Made by a program: the position numbers and the translations under genes. A model generated the notes under the pieces. The model ran no database searches. It saw only the letters and a list, made by a program, of their open reading frames with translations, and had not been told where the DNA came from. A DNA stretch of 64,000 nt from Rhizobium tumorigenes (GTDB lineage Bacteria > Pseudomonadota > Alphaproteobacteria > Rhizobiales > Rhizobiaceae): the NCBI RefSeq assembly GCF_003240565.2, contig NZ_CP117255.1, positions 1,178,001 through 1,242,000 of the forward strand, written 5' to 3'. Numbering within the stretch: the first letter of the stretch is position 1; every line of letters begins with the position of its first letter. Shown one piece after another: positions 1-8,225 of the stretch.

Positions 1-126
1 CCGCAGATGGGCCTGATTGCCGGCTGCGCGCGCCGAAAAGGGGTGCAGCATGACAAGTGCTGCAGACGCACCGAGACCGCCCAGCAACGAGCGGCGGGAC
101 ATGGAAAAATCGAAACTCGCAGGCAT
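1..126 (-). CDS. N-terminal fragment of a Tat-exported protein, possibly CpdB
   Basis: The first 42 codons of a gene that runs off the left edge are read in reverse from an ATG at 126, in frame to base 1. The peptide has a twin-arginine signal: SRRSLLGG at residues 10-17, then a hydrophobic stretch and an ARA/A-type cleavage site near residue 35. A good Shine-Dalgarno (GAGGAGA) precedes the ATG. The mature part begins AGNQAHLR, which resembles the start of periplasmic 2',3'-cyclic-nucleotide phosphodiesterases (CpdB: AxLRIMETTDLH). That identity is an inference from very few residues; any Tat-exported enzyme is possible. Confidence 0.6.
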   Translation of the reverse strand, partial: MPASFDFSMSRRSLLGGLGASAALVMLHPFSARAAGNQAHLR

Positions 127-238
127 GGCTTTCTCCTCAGCATTCATCGACGTCCCCCGACGCCGGGCGAGACTAGGATGATTTATCGAGGAGTGCACCC
201 GTTAAGTGACAGGTAGATGGCACCAGTCCGGCAAGCGG

Positions 239-589
239 TCAGCGTTTCAAAACCGGCGTGATATCCTTGTGGAAAAATCGGAAATAGGAGCTGACCTGCG
301 CCGCCGCATTGGAGCTGCGGTTGAATTCGACGCCAATGCGGCCATTGCGCATCCAGCGGACCGTCCCCTCGATGGTGCCGATTTCTTCGCAGTCGATGCG
401 GACCTTGCTGCCGGCCGCTCCGAGGAAGGCGCCGCTCAGATCGAGCGCCAGGCCCGTGGGGGAAAGATCGACAATGCGGCCTTCGGTTTCACGATTGAGA
501 TATCTGACGCTGCCGACCAGGCGCGCATGGCGACGGACCTGGCTGCGCACCTTCATACCGAGCATGTTGGGTTCGTTCTGCATTGTCAT
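239..589 (-). CDS. PilZ domain protein
   Basis: A 116-residue single-domain protein with the two c-di-GMP-binding PilZ motifs: RxxxR at residues 19-23 (RRHAR) and DxSxxG at 41-46 (DLSPTG). It therefore probably binds cyclic di-GMP and acts through a partner, because no output domain is attached. GGAGG lies 5 bases before the chosen ATG; a second ATG two codons on is possible. It stands alone between the Tat-protein gene and aldR, so the context does not show which process it controls. Confidence 0.85.
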   Translation of the reverse strand: MTMQNEPNMLGMKVRSQVRRHARLVGSVRYLNRETEGRIVDLSPTGLALDLSGAFLGAAGSKVRIDCEEIGTIEGTVRWMRNGRIGVEFNRSSNAAAQVSSYFRFFHKDITPVLKR

Positions 590-671
590 TCCTGCCTCCA
601 GTTAAGGATTAGCCGACAGACGTTGATAATGAGTCTATGCCAAGCTTAAGTTTCGAAGCGGCGTACTCCGG

Positions 672-1133
672 TTAAAGACCGACATTCGGCCTGTCGATCA
701 CCTCTCGTAGCGCGAAGCTAGAGTTGATCTTGACCACATGCGGCAAGGCGGACAGCCAGTCGCGGTGGATGCGCTCGTAGTCCTCCAGATCGCGTGCGGC
801 GACCCGCAGGATATAGTCGTACTCGCCCGACATCAGATAGCAAACGAGCACGTTCGGGCAAAGTTTTACCGCTGTTTCGAATTCGGTCAACGTTTTGGCG
901 AACTGGCCGGACAGCGAAATATGGACAACGGCGATCATCCGGTAGTCCAGCGCCTTGTGCGACAGGCGCGTGTGGTAGCCGCCGATGGTGCCGTTCTTTT
1001 CGAGAATATCGACGCGGCGCGAGCAGGCTGATGGCGAAAGGCCAGCCTTTACGGCAAGCTCGGTATTGGTGATCCGGGCATTCTGCTGAAGAGCTCTCAA
1101 AATGGCACGATCGATGGCATCAAGCTCGGACAT
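672..1133 (-). CDS. aldR: Lrp/AsnC-family regulator AldR
   Basis: A 153-residue Lrp/AsnC regulator with an N-terminal winged helix-turn-helix (about residues 5-50, containing NTELAVKAGLSPSACSRR) followed by the ligand-sensing RAM domain (about 65-145). It is transcribed divergently from alanine dehydrogenase, the arrangement described for aldR-aldA in Rhizobium leguminosarum, so it most likely activates ald in response to alanine. The ATG at 1133 (MSELDAID) was chosen over an upstream in-frame start because family members begin at this point. The operator should lie in the 151-bp gap before ald. Confidence 0.85.
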   Translation of the reverse strand: MSELDAIDRAILRALQQNARITNTELAVKAGLSPSACSRRVDILEKNGTIGGYHTRLSHKALDYRMIAVVHISLSGQFAKTLTEFETAVKLCPNVLVCYLMSGEYDYILRVAARDLEDYERIHRDWLSALPHVVKINSSFALREVIDRPNVGL

Positions 1134-1284
1134 TCGAATATCCTTCGATATTTGATGGTAAAACGCAATTATCGTCGAAAAGCGATAGTTCTGCAAACCG
1201 TCTTTGCAAGGACATTGCGTCGCCGAAATGGTTCACTCAAGTATCACGATCCGCAAAAGCGGACGGCTATCGAGAGGAACGAAC

Positions 1285-2403
1285 ATGCGCATCGGCTGCC
1301 CGAAGGAAATCAAGAACCACGAATACCGCGTAGGCCTGACGCCGGCCGCCGTGCGTGATTATGTCGCCCACGGCCACCAGGTCTGGATCGAGACCAAGGC
1401 CGGGGCCGGCATCGGTGCCGACGACCACGCCTATGCAGCGGCCGGTGCCAAGATTGTCGGCTCGGCCAAGGAAATTTTCGAGGGTTGCGACATGATCGTC
1501 AAGGTCAAGGAGCCGCAACCGCAGGAGTGGGCACAACTGCGCGAAGGCCAGATCCTTTATACCTATCTCCATCTCGCTCCGGATCCGGAGCAGACAAGGG
1601 GCCTGCTGGCTTCCGGCGTCACCGCCATTGCCTATGAGACTGTGACCGACGACCGTGGCGGCCTGCCATTGCTGGCGCCGATGTCGGAAGTCGCCGGACG
1701 CCTGTCGATCCAGGCTGGAGCGACGGCATTGCAGAAGGCCAATGGCGGTCTCGGCGTCCTCCTCGGCGGCGTTCCCGGGGTGCTGCCGGGCAAGGTCACC
1801 GTTATCGGCGGCGGTGTCGTCGGGCTGCATGCTGCCCGCATGGCCGTCGGCCTCGGTGCAGACGTCACCATCCTCGATCGCTACCTGCCGCGCCTGCGCC
1901 AGCTTGATGACCTCTTTGCCGGCCGGGTTCACACCCGCTATTCCAGCATACAGGCCTTGGAGGACGAAGTCTTCTCCGCCGACCTGGTCATCGGTGCCGT
2001 GCTGATCCCTGGTGCTGCTGCGCCAAAACTCGTGACCCGGGACATGCTGACCGGCATGAAGAAGGGTGCCGTCATCGTCGATGTCGCCATCGACCAGGGC
2101 GGCTGCTTCGAGACCTCGCATGCAACGACGCATTCCGATCCGACCTATGTCGTCGAAGGCGTCGTGCATTATTGCGTGGCCAACATGCCGGGTGCCGTAC
2201 CGGTCACGTCAGCCCATGCGCTGAACAACGCCACGCTTCACCATGGCCTGGCGCTTGCCGATCGCGGCCTCCGCGCCATCGCCGAAGACCGCCATCTGCG
2301 CAATGGTCTCAACGTTCACAAGGGCCGCATCGTCAATGCAGCGGTTGCCGAAGCACTCGGCTATGAAGCCGTTGCGCCGGAAAGCATCCTGAACGTCGCC
2401 TGA
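1285..2403 (+). CDS. ald: Alanine dehydrogenase
   Basis: NAD-dependent L-alanine dehydrogenase interconverting alanine with pyruvate and ammonium. The 372-residue length is normal. It starts MRIGCPKEI, keeps the substrate-binding Arg15, the catalytic His in YLHLA, the Rossmann motif [13 protein letters not shown] (about residue 173), and the catalytic Asp in [17 protein letters not shown] precedes the ATG; an upstream in-frame start at 1204 would overlap the promoter and is rejected. Divergent from aldR, so regulation by alanine through that Lrp-like protein is likely. It ends only 15 bases from the convergent DUF1203 gene and I see no terminator between them. Confidence 0.95.
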   Translation: MRIGCPKEIKNHEYRVGLTPAAVRDYVAHGHQVWIETKAGAGIGADDHAYAAAGAKIVGSAKEIFEGCDMIVKVKEPQPQEWAQLREGQILYTYLHLAPDPEQTRGLLASGVTAIAYETVTDDRGGLPLLAPMSEVAGRLSIQAGATALQKANGGLGVLLGGVPGVLPGKVTVIGGGVVGLHAARMAVGLGADVTILDRYLPRLRQLDDLFAGRVHTRYSSIQALEDEVFSADLVIGAVLIPGAAAPKLVTRDMLTGMKKGAVIVDVAIDQGGCFETSHATTHSDPTYVVEGVVHYCVANMPGAVPVTSAHALNNATLHHGLALADRGLRAIAEDRHLRNGLNVHKGRIVNAAVAEALGYEAVAPESILNVA

Positions 2404-2418
2404 CCGCAAGGCCAGCTG

Positions 2419-2928
2419 TCAGATGAAGGCGCCGAGCTCCCCATGGACCGGCGCTTTTTGCTTGTCTATCCGGCACTGATAGCAGTTGTTGCGCGCCGAT
2501 CGCACGTGGACATAAGCTATTTCCGGCCGCTCCAGCAGCGTTTCGGCATAGGCGGGAATGTCGTCGGTGGCCGTGACGGCGCCCGTGCCGTAGACGATGC
2601 GATTGCTGTCGCTGTATCCCCGCACGATGAAGTCGCGGGTGCCGGACAGAACGGGCGGCAGGACCTCCTCTGCCGCATAGCGTTGGCAAGGCAGCTTGTG
2701 TAGAAAGACCGGGCCGGTTTCGGCGTATGGCTGCAGCTCCGGAAAAGGCCGATAGGCAAAGACCAGCAATTCGTCCCCGGCGTCGATATTCCGGAGGCAA
2801 TGCCGGCAGGGATTGCCGGGGCCATCGGAGATCGTGGTTTCCGGCAGTCTCCCGTAGGCATCGGCGTCTCCGCTCCAGAGAGCTTCGGCATCGGCGTAGG
2901 GCATGGCGGCGAAACGAATGTTGGACAT
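2419..2928 (-). CDS. DUF1203 family protein
   Basis: A 169-residue cytosolic protein that matches DUF1203 by its Cys-rich stretch NPCRHCLRN (about residues 39-47), the GPVFLH motif and a later HVRSARNNCYQC. The paired cysteines suggest metal or redox chemistry, but the family has no established function. It converges on ald and is divergent from the small coiled-coil gene. A DUF assignment from memory of the motif; function unknown. Confidence 0.75.
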   Translation of the reverse strand: MSNIRFAAMPYADAEALWSGDADAYGRLPETTISDGPGNPCRHCLRNIDAGDELLVFAYRPFPELQPYAETGPVFLHKLPCQRYAAEEVLPPVLSGTRDFIVRGYSDSNRIVYGTGAVTATDDIPAYAETLLERPEIAYVHVRSARNNCYQCRIDKQKAPVHGELGAFI

Positions 2929-3041
2929 GACAGATCTCCCTTTAAGGTCGTCATGACATGCGGCTCCGATCAGGGCGAAACCACCCGTTTCTTGCCGTTC
3001 GTTTTCAAAGCGCTATTTTTCGATTAAAAGGGAGCGTCAGC

Positions 3042-3206
3042 ATGCCAAACATCGATCTCGACTATCTCGCCAGGCAGAATGACAAGATACTCGAAGAACT
3101 CAGCGTATTGCGGCGAGAGGTTGCCAACCTCAGGGCCACCGCCGGGCAATCGCTCGAAATAGACCGGCGCACAGATCCGCGCCGGCCAAACGGGCTGTCG
3201 CGCTAG
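3042..3206 (+). CDS. Small hypothetical coiled-coil protein
   Basis: A 54-residue protein whose middle (LARQNDKILEELSVLRREVA) has a heptad-like pattern of leucine, isoleucine and valine and should form a short coiled coil. The C-terminus is Arg/Pro-rich. The ATG follows AAAAGGGAGCG. It is divergent from DUF1203 and its stop is two bases from the end of the convergent acetyltransferase. Similar short DUF-like proteins occur in rhizobia; no function can be given. Confidence 0.6.
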   Translation: MPNIDLDYLARQNDKILEELSVLRREVANLRATAGQSLEIDRRTDPRRPNGLSR

Positions 3207-3208
3207 TC

Positions 3209-3772
3209 TCAGCCGCGCTTGATGATCTCGAGCAACTCGTCGTCAGTCAGCGGCGTGACTGTGCCTTGCGCCGTCGATACCGGTGAAAAACCGAACATCT
3301 GGTAAAGCTGCAGCGCGCGCGGATGGTCGAGATTATTGGTCGTCACCACGATCCGCTGCGGGTTCGAAAGCCACAGGGCATAGAGAGCCTGCAGCAGGAA
3401 CCACTTGCCGATGCCAAGCCCGAGCGCATGCTCTATCAGCCCGAAGTGACTAAGCTCGATTGTGTCCTCGTCGACACGAAAATGTTCGAAGAAGCCGGCG
3501 GGCGCGCCATTGACGTAGAGAACGCTGACATCGTTGCGCTCGTCATGGAGGACGGTCGTCAGCTCCTCGTCGCTCATTCTCATCCGGTCCACCCACTGCC
3601 ATCGGGCACCGACCTGCCGGTAGAGATAGCGGTAGAACGGCAGCGGGATCTTCGGTGCCCGCATGACGGCAGCCTGGATATTGATCGGGATCGCCAGGCT
3701 GGTCTTCGGCGGCGCAGTCATTTCCAGCCGGGTGATCTGGACCGGTATTTGTGCGAGGGTTGTTTCAGTCAT
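3209..3772 (-). CDS. GNAT-family N-acetyltransferase
   Basis: A 187-residue GNAT acetyltransferase. The acetyl-CoA binding motif A is visible as HALGLGIGKWFL (Q/R-x-x-G-x-G/A type) and motif B as NNLDHPRALQLYQMFGF near the C-terminus. The substrate is unknown. It is the last gene of the cysK-alaX-sseA operon: the sseA stop and this ATG are separated by two bases (TGAACATG), so translation is probably coupled. The upstream start in the same frame lies inside sseA and is rejected. Confidence 0.85.
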   Translation of the reverse strand: MTETTLAQIPVQITRLEMTAPPKTSLAIPINIQAAVMRAPKIPLPFYRYLYRQVGARWQWVDRMRMSDEELTTVLHDERNDVSVLYVNGAPAGFFEHFRVDEDTIELSHFGLIEHALGLGIGKWFLLQALYALWLSNPQRIVVTTNNLDHPRALQLYQMFGFSPVSTAQGTVTPLTDDELLEIIKRG

Positions 3773-3774
3773 GT

Positions 3775-4629
3775 TCAAGCCTTGCCGGTGGCGATGGGTG
3801 TGTCCTGCCGGCTTCCCCATTCCGTCCAGGAGCCGTCATAGAGCCGGTTGTCGCTGTGATCGAGTGATTCCAGCGCCAGCGTAATGATTGCCGCAGTGAT
3901 ACCCGAACCGCAACTGGTGACGACCGGCTTGGAAAGATCGATGCCGGCGGCCTCGATGGTCTGCTTCAGTTTTGACAGCGTCTTCAGCTTGCCGCCGGTC
4001 GAAAAGGAGCCGGAAGGCAGGCTGCGGGCACCCGGCATGTGGCCGGAGCGCATACCGGCGCGGGGCTCGGGTTCCTCGGCTGCGAACCGGCCGGCGCTAC
4101 GCGCATCTGCAATCTGCATGGCGCTGCTGGAGACGATATCGCGCATGTCCTCGAAGCCGACCACGCGCTTGTCGTCGAATACAGGGGTGAAAGTCGCGGG
4201 CTGCGGATCCGGCGTCGTCGTTTCCAGGGGACGGCCCTCGGCCTTCCAGCCATCGAGGCCGCCATCCAGCACTACGACCTTGCTAGCGCCCATGATGCGG
4301 AACAGCCACCAGGCGCGCGGTGCCGAAAAAATACCGGGACCGTCATAGACGACGATCCGGTCGGTTGCCGATATCCCAAGCCTGCCGACCTGTTCGGCGA
4401 AATACTCCGGGGAGGGCACCATGTGCGGCAGGTCCGTGGAGTGATCGGCGATCTTGTCATGGTCGAAACGGACGGCGCCCGGAATATGGCCGGCGGCGTA
4501 TTCGGCCTCCGCGTCCCGCTTCTGCGCCGGGAGATAGAACGCGGCGTCGACCACCTTCAGGTCCGGAGCGCCAAGCTGCTGTTGCAGCCATTCGGCCGAT
4601 ACGACAAAACGGCTTTGGTCGACACTCAT
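3775..4629 (-). CDS. sseA: 3-mercaptopyruvate sulfurtransferase
   Basis: Two-domain rhodanese that transfers sulfur from 3-mercaptopyruvate to a thiol acceptor. The catalytic loop is CGSGITA with the cysteine at about residue 240, typical of SseA rather than thiosulfate sulfurtransferase. The inactive N-terminal rhodanese domain contains GHIPGAVRFD and the C-terminal one GHMPGARSLP. The ATG at 4629 has GGAGATC upstream; an in-frame ATG four codons earlier (4641) is the alternative. It sits between alaX and the acetyltransferase in a compact operon headed by cysteine synthase, consistent with a role in cysteine-derived sulfur metabolism. Confidence 0.93.
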   Translation of the reverse strand: MSVDQSRFVVSAEWLQQQLGAPDLKVVDAAFYLPAQKRDAEAEYAAGHIPGAVRFDHDKIADHSTDLPHMVPSPEYFAEQVGRLGISATDRIVVYDGPGIFSAPRAWWLFRIMGASKVVVLDGGLDGWKAEGRPLETTTPDPQPATFTPVFDDKRVVGFEDMRDIVSSSAMQIADARSAGRFAAEEPEPRAGMRSGHMPGARSLPSGSFSTGGKLKTLSKLKQTIEAAGIDLSKPVVTSCGSGITAAIITLALESLDHSDNRLYDGSWTEWGSRQDTPIATGKA

Positions 4630-4646
4630 GCTGATCTCCATGCTGT

Positions 4647-5384
4647 TCAGGCTTCTTGCCCGGGCGTTCCGAAGCGGATGCGAAAACGCCGGTTTTCCTT
4701 GCCCTTTTTTTCGATCTTGGCGATATAGATCGCGCCGACCTCCTGCGTCTCAGACACATGTGTGCCGCCACAGGGCTGGCTGTCAACGGACGAACTCTCG
4801 CCGATGCAGACGAGACTGACCCGGCCAAGTCCTGTCGGAGGCCGAACGTTCTTGGACTTGACGATGCCCGGATTGGCGGCAAGCTCTTCGTCGGTAATCC
4901 ATTGCAGGGTGATCGGGTGATTTTCGTTGACGAGCGTCATAAGCTTCGCCGTCACATCGTCCTTGTCGATGGCCTCGCCCATGTCGAAGTCGACGCGGCT
5001 CTCGTCTTCGCCGACGGCAGCGCCTGTGATCGGGTAGGGGCAGACGACGGACAGGAGATGGCAGGCGGTGTGCATCCGCATCAGCCGGTAGCGGCGCGGC
5101 CAGTCGATGTGCAGAACCACTGTCTCGCCGACGGAAGGCACGGCCTCGCCTTCGAGCGGTGCGTGCAGGATAATGTCCTTGGTCGCGCCATGGCGTGCCT
5201 GGCCCAGCAGGATCCTTGAGCCGTCGCTGCGTTCCAGAAATCCGGTATCGCCGGGCTGACCGCCCGATGTTGCATAAAAGCAGGTCCGGTCGACTTCGAT
5301 GCCGCCGTCCTCGTGCACTGCAGTCACCGTCGCCTCGACGGTCGACAGATAGAAATCGTCACGGAAGAGCGCCTCGACTGTCAT
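4647..5384 (-). CDS. Alanyl-tRNA editing protein (AlaX type)
   Basis: A free-standing editing domain related to the C-terminal half of alanyl-tRNA synthetase, expected to deacylate Ser- (or Gly-) tRNA-Ala. At 245 residues it is AlaX-M sized. Zinc ligands are clear: HxxxH at 105-109 (HTACH) and CxxxH at 205-209 (CGGTH). The N-terminal FYATSGGQPGDTG motif is the second hallmark. An ATG at 5384 was chosen; TTG at 5390 is possible. It starts 6 bases after the cysK stop. Its operon partners make cysteine from O-acetylserine and handle mercaptopyruvate, so a link to serine/cysteine pool changes is plausible but inferred. Confidence 0.9.
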   Translation of the reverse strand: MTVEALFRDDFYLSTVEATVTAVHEDGGIEVDRTCFYATSGGQPGDTGFLERSDGSRILLGQARHGATKDIILHAPLEGEAVPSVGETVVLHIDWPRRYRLMRMHTACHLLSVVCPYPITGAAVGEDESRVDFDMGEAIDKDDVTAKLMTLVNENHPITLQWITDEELAANPGIVKSKNVRPPTGLGRVSLVCIGESSSVDSQPCGGTHVSETQEVGAIYIAKIEKKGKENRRFRIRFGTPGQEA

Positions 5385-5390
5385 CGGCAA

Positions 5391-6431
5391 TCACGCGACC
5401 CGTTCATAGGGCACGGAAATCTCCGGGGACGCCGTCAGCCAATCCGGCACAGGCAGGCCCTTTGACTTCAGGAAGTCCGGGTTGAAGAGCTTTGACTGGT
5501 AGCGGTTGCCGTAGTCGCAGAGGATGGTGACGATGGTGTGCCCGGGGCCGAGATCCTTCGCCATCCGCATCGCGCCGGCTATGTTGATGGCTGACGAGCC
5601 GCCGAGGCACAGCCCTTCATGTGCTGCAAGGTCGAAGACAAGCGGCAATGCGTCTGCATCCGAGATCCGGTAGGCAAAATCAGGCTTGAAGCCCTCGAGA
5701 TTGGCTGTGATGCGTCCCTGGCCGATGCCTTCGGTGATCGACGATCCCTCGGATTTCAGCGTGCCATGGGCATAGAACTCATAGAGCGATGCACCTTCGG
5801 GATCGGCGAGGCCGATCTTGATGCCCTTGTTGAAGCCATGCAGGCCCATCGCCGTCCCGGCCAGCGTGCCGCCGGAACCGACCGCGCAGATGAAGCCGTC
5901 GACCTTGCCATGCGTATCATCCCAGATTTCGCGCGCCGTCGTCTCGATATGCGCCTGGCGGTTGGCGAGATTGTCGAACTGGTTCGCCCAGATGGCGCCG
6001 TTCGGCTCGGTTTTTGCCAGTTGGTCAGCCAGCCGGCCGGAGACTTTGACGTAATTGTTGGGGTTTTTGTAAGGTGCAGCCGGCACCTCGACCAGTTCCG
6101 CGCCGAGCAGCCTCAGCGCGTCCTTCTTCTCCTGGCTCTGCGTTTCCGGGATGACGATGACGGTGCGATAGCCCAGCGCCTTGGCGACGAGCGTGAGGCC
6201 GATGCCAGTGTTGCCGGCCGTGCCCTCGACGATAACGCCTCCCGGCCAAAGCAGTCCCTTTTTCTCGGCGTCACGTATGATGTAGAGCGCCGCACGGTCC
6301 TTGACGGATTGCCCCGGGTTCAGGAATTCCGCCTTGCCGTAGATCGTCGAGCCGGTCGCCTCGGAGGCGCCCTTCAGCTTGATGAGAGGTGTGTGGCCGA
6401 TCGCTTCGAGGACGGAGGGGTAAACGCTCAT
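5391..6431 (-). CDS. Cysteine synthase family PLP enzyme
   Basis: O-acetylserine sulfhydrylase/cystathionine beta-synthase fold, 346 residues. The PLP lysine is Lys44 in NPGQSVKDRA, the substrate loop is EGTAGNTGIGL (about 71-81), and the phosphate loop is GSGGTLAGT. It is about 25 residues longer than E. coli CysK, with a C-terminal tail. The ATG at 6431 has AGAAGG 8 bases upstream. It is probably a cysteine synthase A paralogue, but related PLP enzymes using other acceptors cannot be excluded from sequence alone. First gene of the operon that continues into alaX, sseA and a GNAT gene. Confidence 0.85.
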   Translation of the reverse strand: MSVYPSVLEAIGHTPLIKLKGASEATGSTIYGKAEFLNPGQSVKDRAALYIIRDAEKKGLLWPGGVIVEGTAGNTGIGLTLVAKALGYRTVIVIPETQSQEKKDALRLLGAELVEVPAAPYKNPNNYVKVSGRLADQLAKTEPNGAIWANQFDNLANRQAHIETTAREIWDDTHGKVDGFICAVGSGGTLAGTAMGLHGFNKGIKIGLADPEGASLYEFYAHGTLKSEGSSITEGIGQGRITANLEGFKPDFAYRISDADALPLVFDLAAHEGLCLGGSSAINIAGAMRMAKDLGPGHTIVTILCDYGNRYQSKLFNPDFLKSKGLPVPDWLTASPEISVPYERVA

Positions 6432-6567
6432 GGGATCTGCCTTCTGTTTGATCCTATTGTAAGAACGGTCTTTTCTCTCCACAAGGCGGCATTGGCAAGA
6501 AATACCGTTCTCATAGGGCGGCCGGTGCGATAAAATTCATCGGTTCAAAGCAATAAGTCTGCCTTGG

Positions 6568-6596
6568 TGATCTGTCGATTGACTTTTGGCGTATGG
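6568..6596 (+). promoter_or_regulatory. Candidate ECF (RpoE/ChrR-type) promoter before chrR
   Basis: TGATCT at 6568-6573, a 17-bp spacer, then GTATGG at 6591-6596, about 50 bp before the chrR-like ATG. The same layout (TGATCC-N17-GTAACA) lies upstream of phrB. It resembles the TGATCC -35 element used by the singlet-oxygen sigma factor RpoE of Rhodobacter sphaeroides. Inference from two matches only. Confidence 0.45.
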
Positions 6597-6644
6597 ATCA
6601 GCAGAAAAGTTCGAGCGGGTGAACGGGTCTTGGTCGGAACGAAT

Positions 6645-7295
6645 ATGGTGGGCAATCACATCGATACTTTCGACGCGCTGATGGCGCATTACGTTGCCGG
6701 CTCCCTTCCGGAACCTGCCCGCATCCTTGTTGCCACTCATCTGGAGATGCAGCCCGTCAATCGTTTAATCGTGCATGATCTAGAAGCACTTGCAGGCGAG
6801 GCTCTGGAACAGATGCCCGCCGTTGATGTCGGTGACAGGAATTCCCGGCTTGCGACCATTTTCGCATCGTCGGGCTCCCCGGAACCGGCGCCGCGCCCGG
6901 CCGAGAGATCCGTGCACGGGGGGTTGCCACGGACGCTGCGGGATTTCATCGGTTATGATCTTGCGGATATACCGTGGCGCAGCAAGTTGCCGGGCTTCAG
7001 GAGATACGGGCTTGGCGAAATTGATGGCTGCGAGGTCAACCTCATGTGGATCCGCGCCGGCAGGAAGCTGCCGACCCACACCCATCAGGGCGCCGAGTTG
7101 ACGCTGGTGCTGGAGGGGGCATTTTCGGATGCTCGCGGCCGCTACGGGCCGGGTGAGATATCGATCGCCGACGACAGCATCGTACATCGGCCGGTGGCCG
7201 AAAACGACCGGCCCTGCATTGCGTTCTCTGTGCTCGAGGCGCCGATAAAATTCAAGGGGCCGCTGACGCGGCTCGTTGGCGACCTGCTCGGCTGA
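6645..7295 (+). CDS. ChrR-like cupin anti-sigma factor without N-terminal zinc cysteines
   Basis: A 216-residue homologue of ChrR, the zinc-dependent anti-sigma factor that releases RpoE on singlet oxygen. The C-terminal cupin (about 110-200) keeps the HxHxGxE...H metal set (THTHQGAE, then VHRP). The N-terminal anti-sigma domain keeps His5 and His32, but where ChrR has C-P-x-C this protein has Q36-P-V-N39, so the zinc site needed for sigma binding looks lost. No ECF sigma gene is adjacent, unlike the usual rpoE-chrR pair. It may be a diverged regulator or have a different partner. The ATG at 6645 matches the family start; the Shine-Dalgarno is weak. Confidence 0.8.
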   Translation: MVGNHIDTFDALMAHYVAGSLPEPARILVATHLEMQPVNRLIVHDLEALAGEALEQMPAVDVGDRNSRLATIFASSGSPEPAPRPAERSVHGGLPRTLRDFIGYDLADIPWRSKLPGFRRYGLGEIDGCEVNLMWIRAGRKLPTHTHQGAELTLVLEGAFSDARGRYGPGEISIADDSIVHRPVAENDRPCIAFSVLEAPIKFKGPLTRLVGDLLG

Positions 7296-7341
7296 AAGCA
7301 GCCACAATAGCGTGTTATCGGCAGCAACAAACTGCTGGACA

Positions 7342-7367
7342 GGAACTTTCTGACATCGCCTGGTGTT
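7342..7367 (+). promoter_or_regulatory. Possible EcfG-type promoter before the SDR gene
   Basis: GGAAC at 7342-7346, a 17-bp spacer and TGTT at 7364-7367, 28 bp before the SDR start codon. The alphaproteobacterial general stress sigma factor EcfG recognises GGAAC-N16-18-CGTT; the -10 here deviates at one base. Low to moderate support. Confidence 0.35.
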
Positions 7368-7394
7368 GAACCGGACCCGCCGAGGAGCAACGAG

Positions 7395-8225
7395 ATGCGT
7401 GACTATGTCGCCCGACCCGATCATGGGATCGTCTGGATTTCCGGAGCCAGCTCGGGCATTGGACGAGCGCTCGCGCTCAAGCTTGCGGGTGAAGGGTACC
7501 GGGTTGCAGTAACCGCCCGTAGCCACGAAAAGTTGCTCGAACTCCAGCTGGAGGCAGCAGGACTTGCCGGCAGCATCATCGTTCTCGATGGTGACGTTAC
7601 CAGCGCCGAGGACATGGAGCACACCGTCGCCGCCATCGAGTACCAGCACGGCACTCTGGCCATGGCAATCTTCAATGCCGGTGTCTATCTGCCAGTGGAC
7701 GGTGCGCATCTGAAACACGATGACTTCGAGCGGAGCTTCTCCGTCAACCTCTCCGGCGTGGTCAATTGTTTGATCCCCGCCGTGCGTCACATGAAGGCGA
7801 AGGGGCAGGGCCAGATTGCTATCGTCTCGTCAGTCACCGGCTATGGAGGGCTGCCGACAAGTGCCGCCTACGGAGCCACCAAGGCGGCGCTCATCAACAT
7901 GGCCGAAAGCCTGAAATTCGATCTCGATAAACTCGGCATCCGAATCCAGATCATCAATCCGGGTTTCGTCGATACCGAAGCGACGAAGAACAACCAATTC
8001 CCGATGCCGTCGCTGGTAACCGCTAAGGTCGCTGCCGACGAGATCGCCGCAGGCCTAAAGTCGCTCTCCTTCGAGATCAGCTTTCCGAAGAGTTTTACGC
8101 TAAGGCTGAAGCTGCTGAAGTTCCTGCCCTACAATCTCTATTTCAAGGCCATCAACCGGTTTACCGGATGGCCCGAGCGTGGGGTAGAGCCGCCGCGAGA
8201 TCCCTCTCCGCATCCGGCCGAGTAG
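7395..8225 (+). CDS. Short-chain dehydrogenase/reductase
   Basis: Classical SDR of 276 residues, NAD(P)-dependent. Seen: cofactor loop GASSGIG (17-23), NAG (94-96), catalytic Asn118, Ser146, Tyr159 and Lys163 (YGATK). The C-terminal basic hydrophobic segment FTLRLKLLKFLPYNLYFKAI may associate with membranes, suiting a lipid substrate, but that is inference. GAGGAGC precedes the ATG. SDR genes occur in the singlet-oxygen regulon clusters of other alphaproteobacteria together with cfa and GPH permeases. Its last 65 bases overlap the 3' end of the convergent permease gene. Confidence 0.88.
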   Translation: MRDYVARPDHGIVWISGASSGIGRALALKLAGEGYRVAVTARSHEKLLELQLEAAGLAGSIIVLDGDVTSAEDMEHTVAAIEYQHGTLAMAIFNAGVYLPVDGAHLKHDDFERSFSVNLSGVVNCLIPAVRHMKAKGQGQIAIVSSVTGYGGLPTSAAYGATKAALINMAESLKFDLDKLGIRIQIINPGFVDTEATKNNQFPMPSLVTAKVAADEIAAGLKSLSFEISFPKSFTLRLKLLKFLPYNLYFKAINRFTGWPERGVEPPRDPSPHPAE

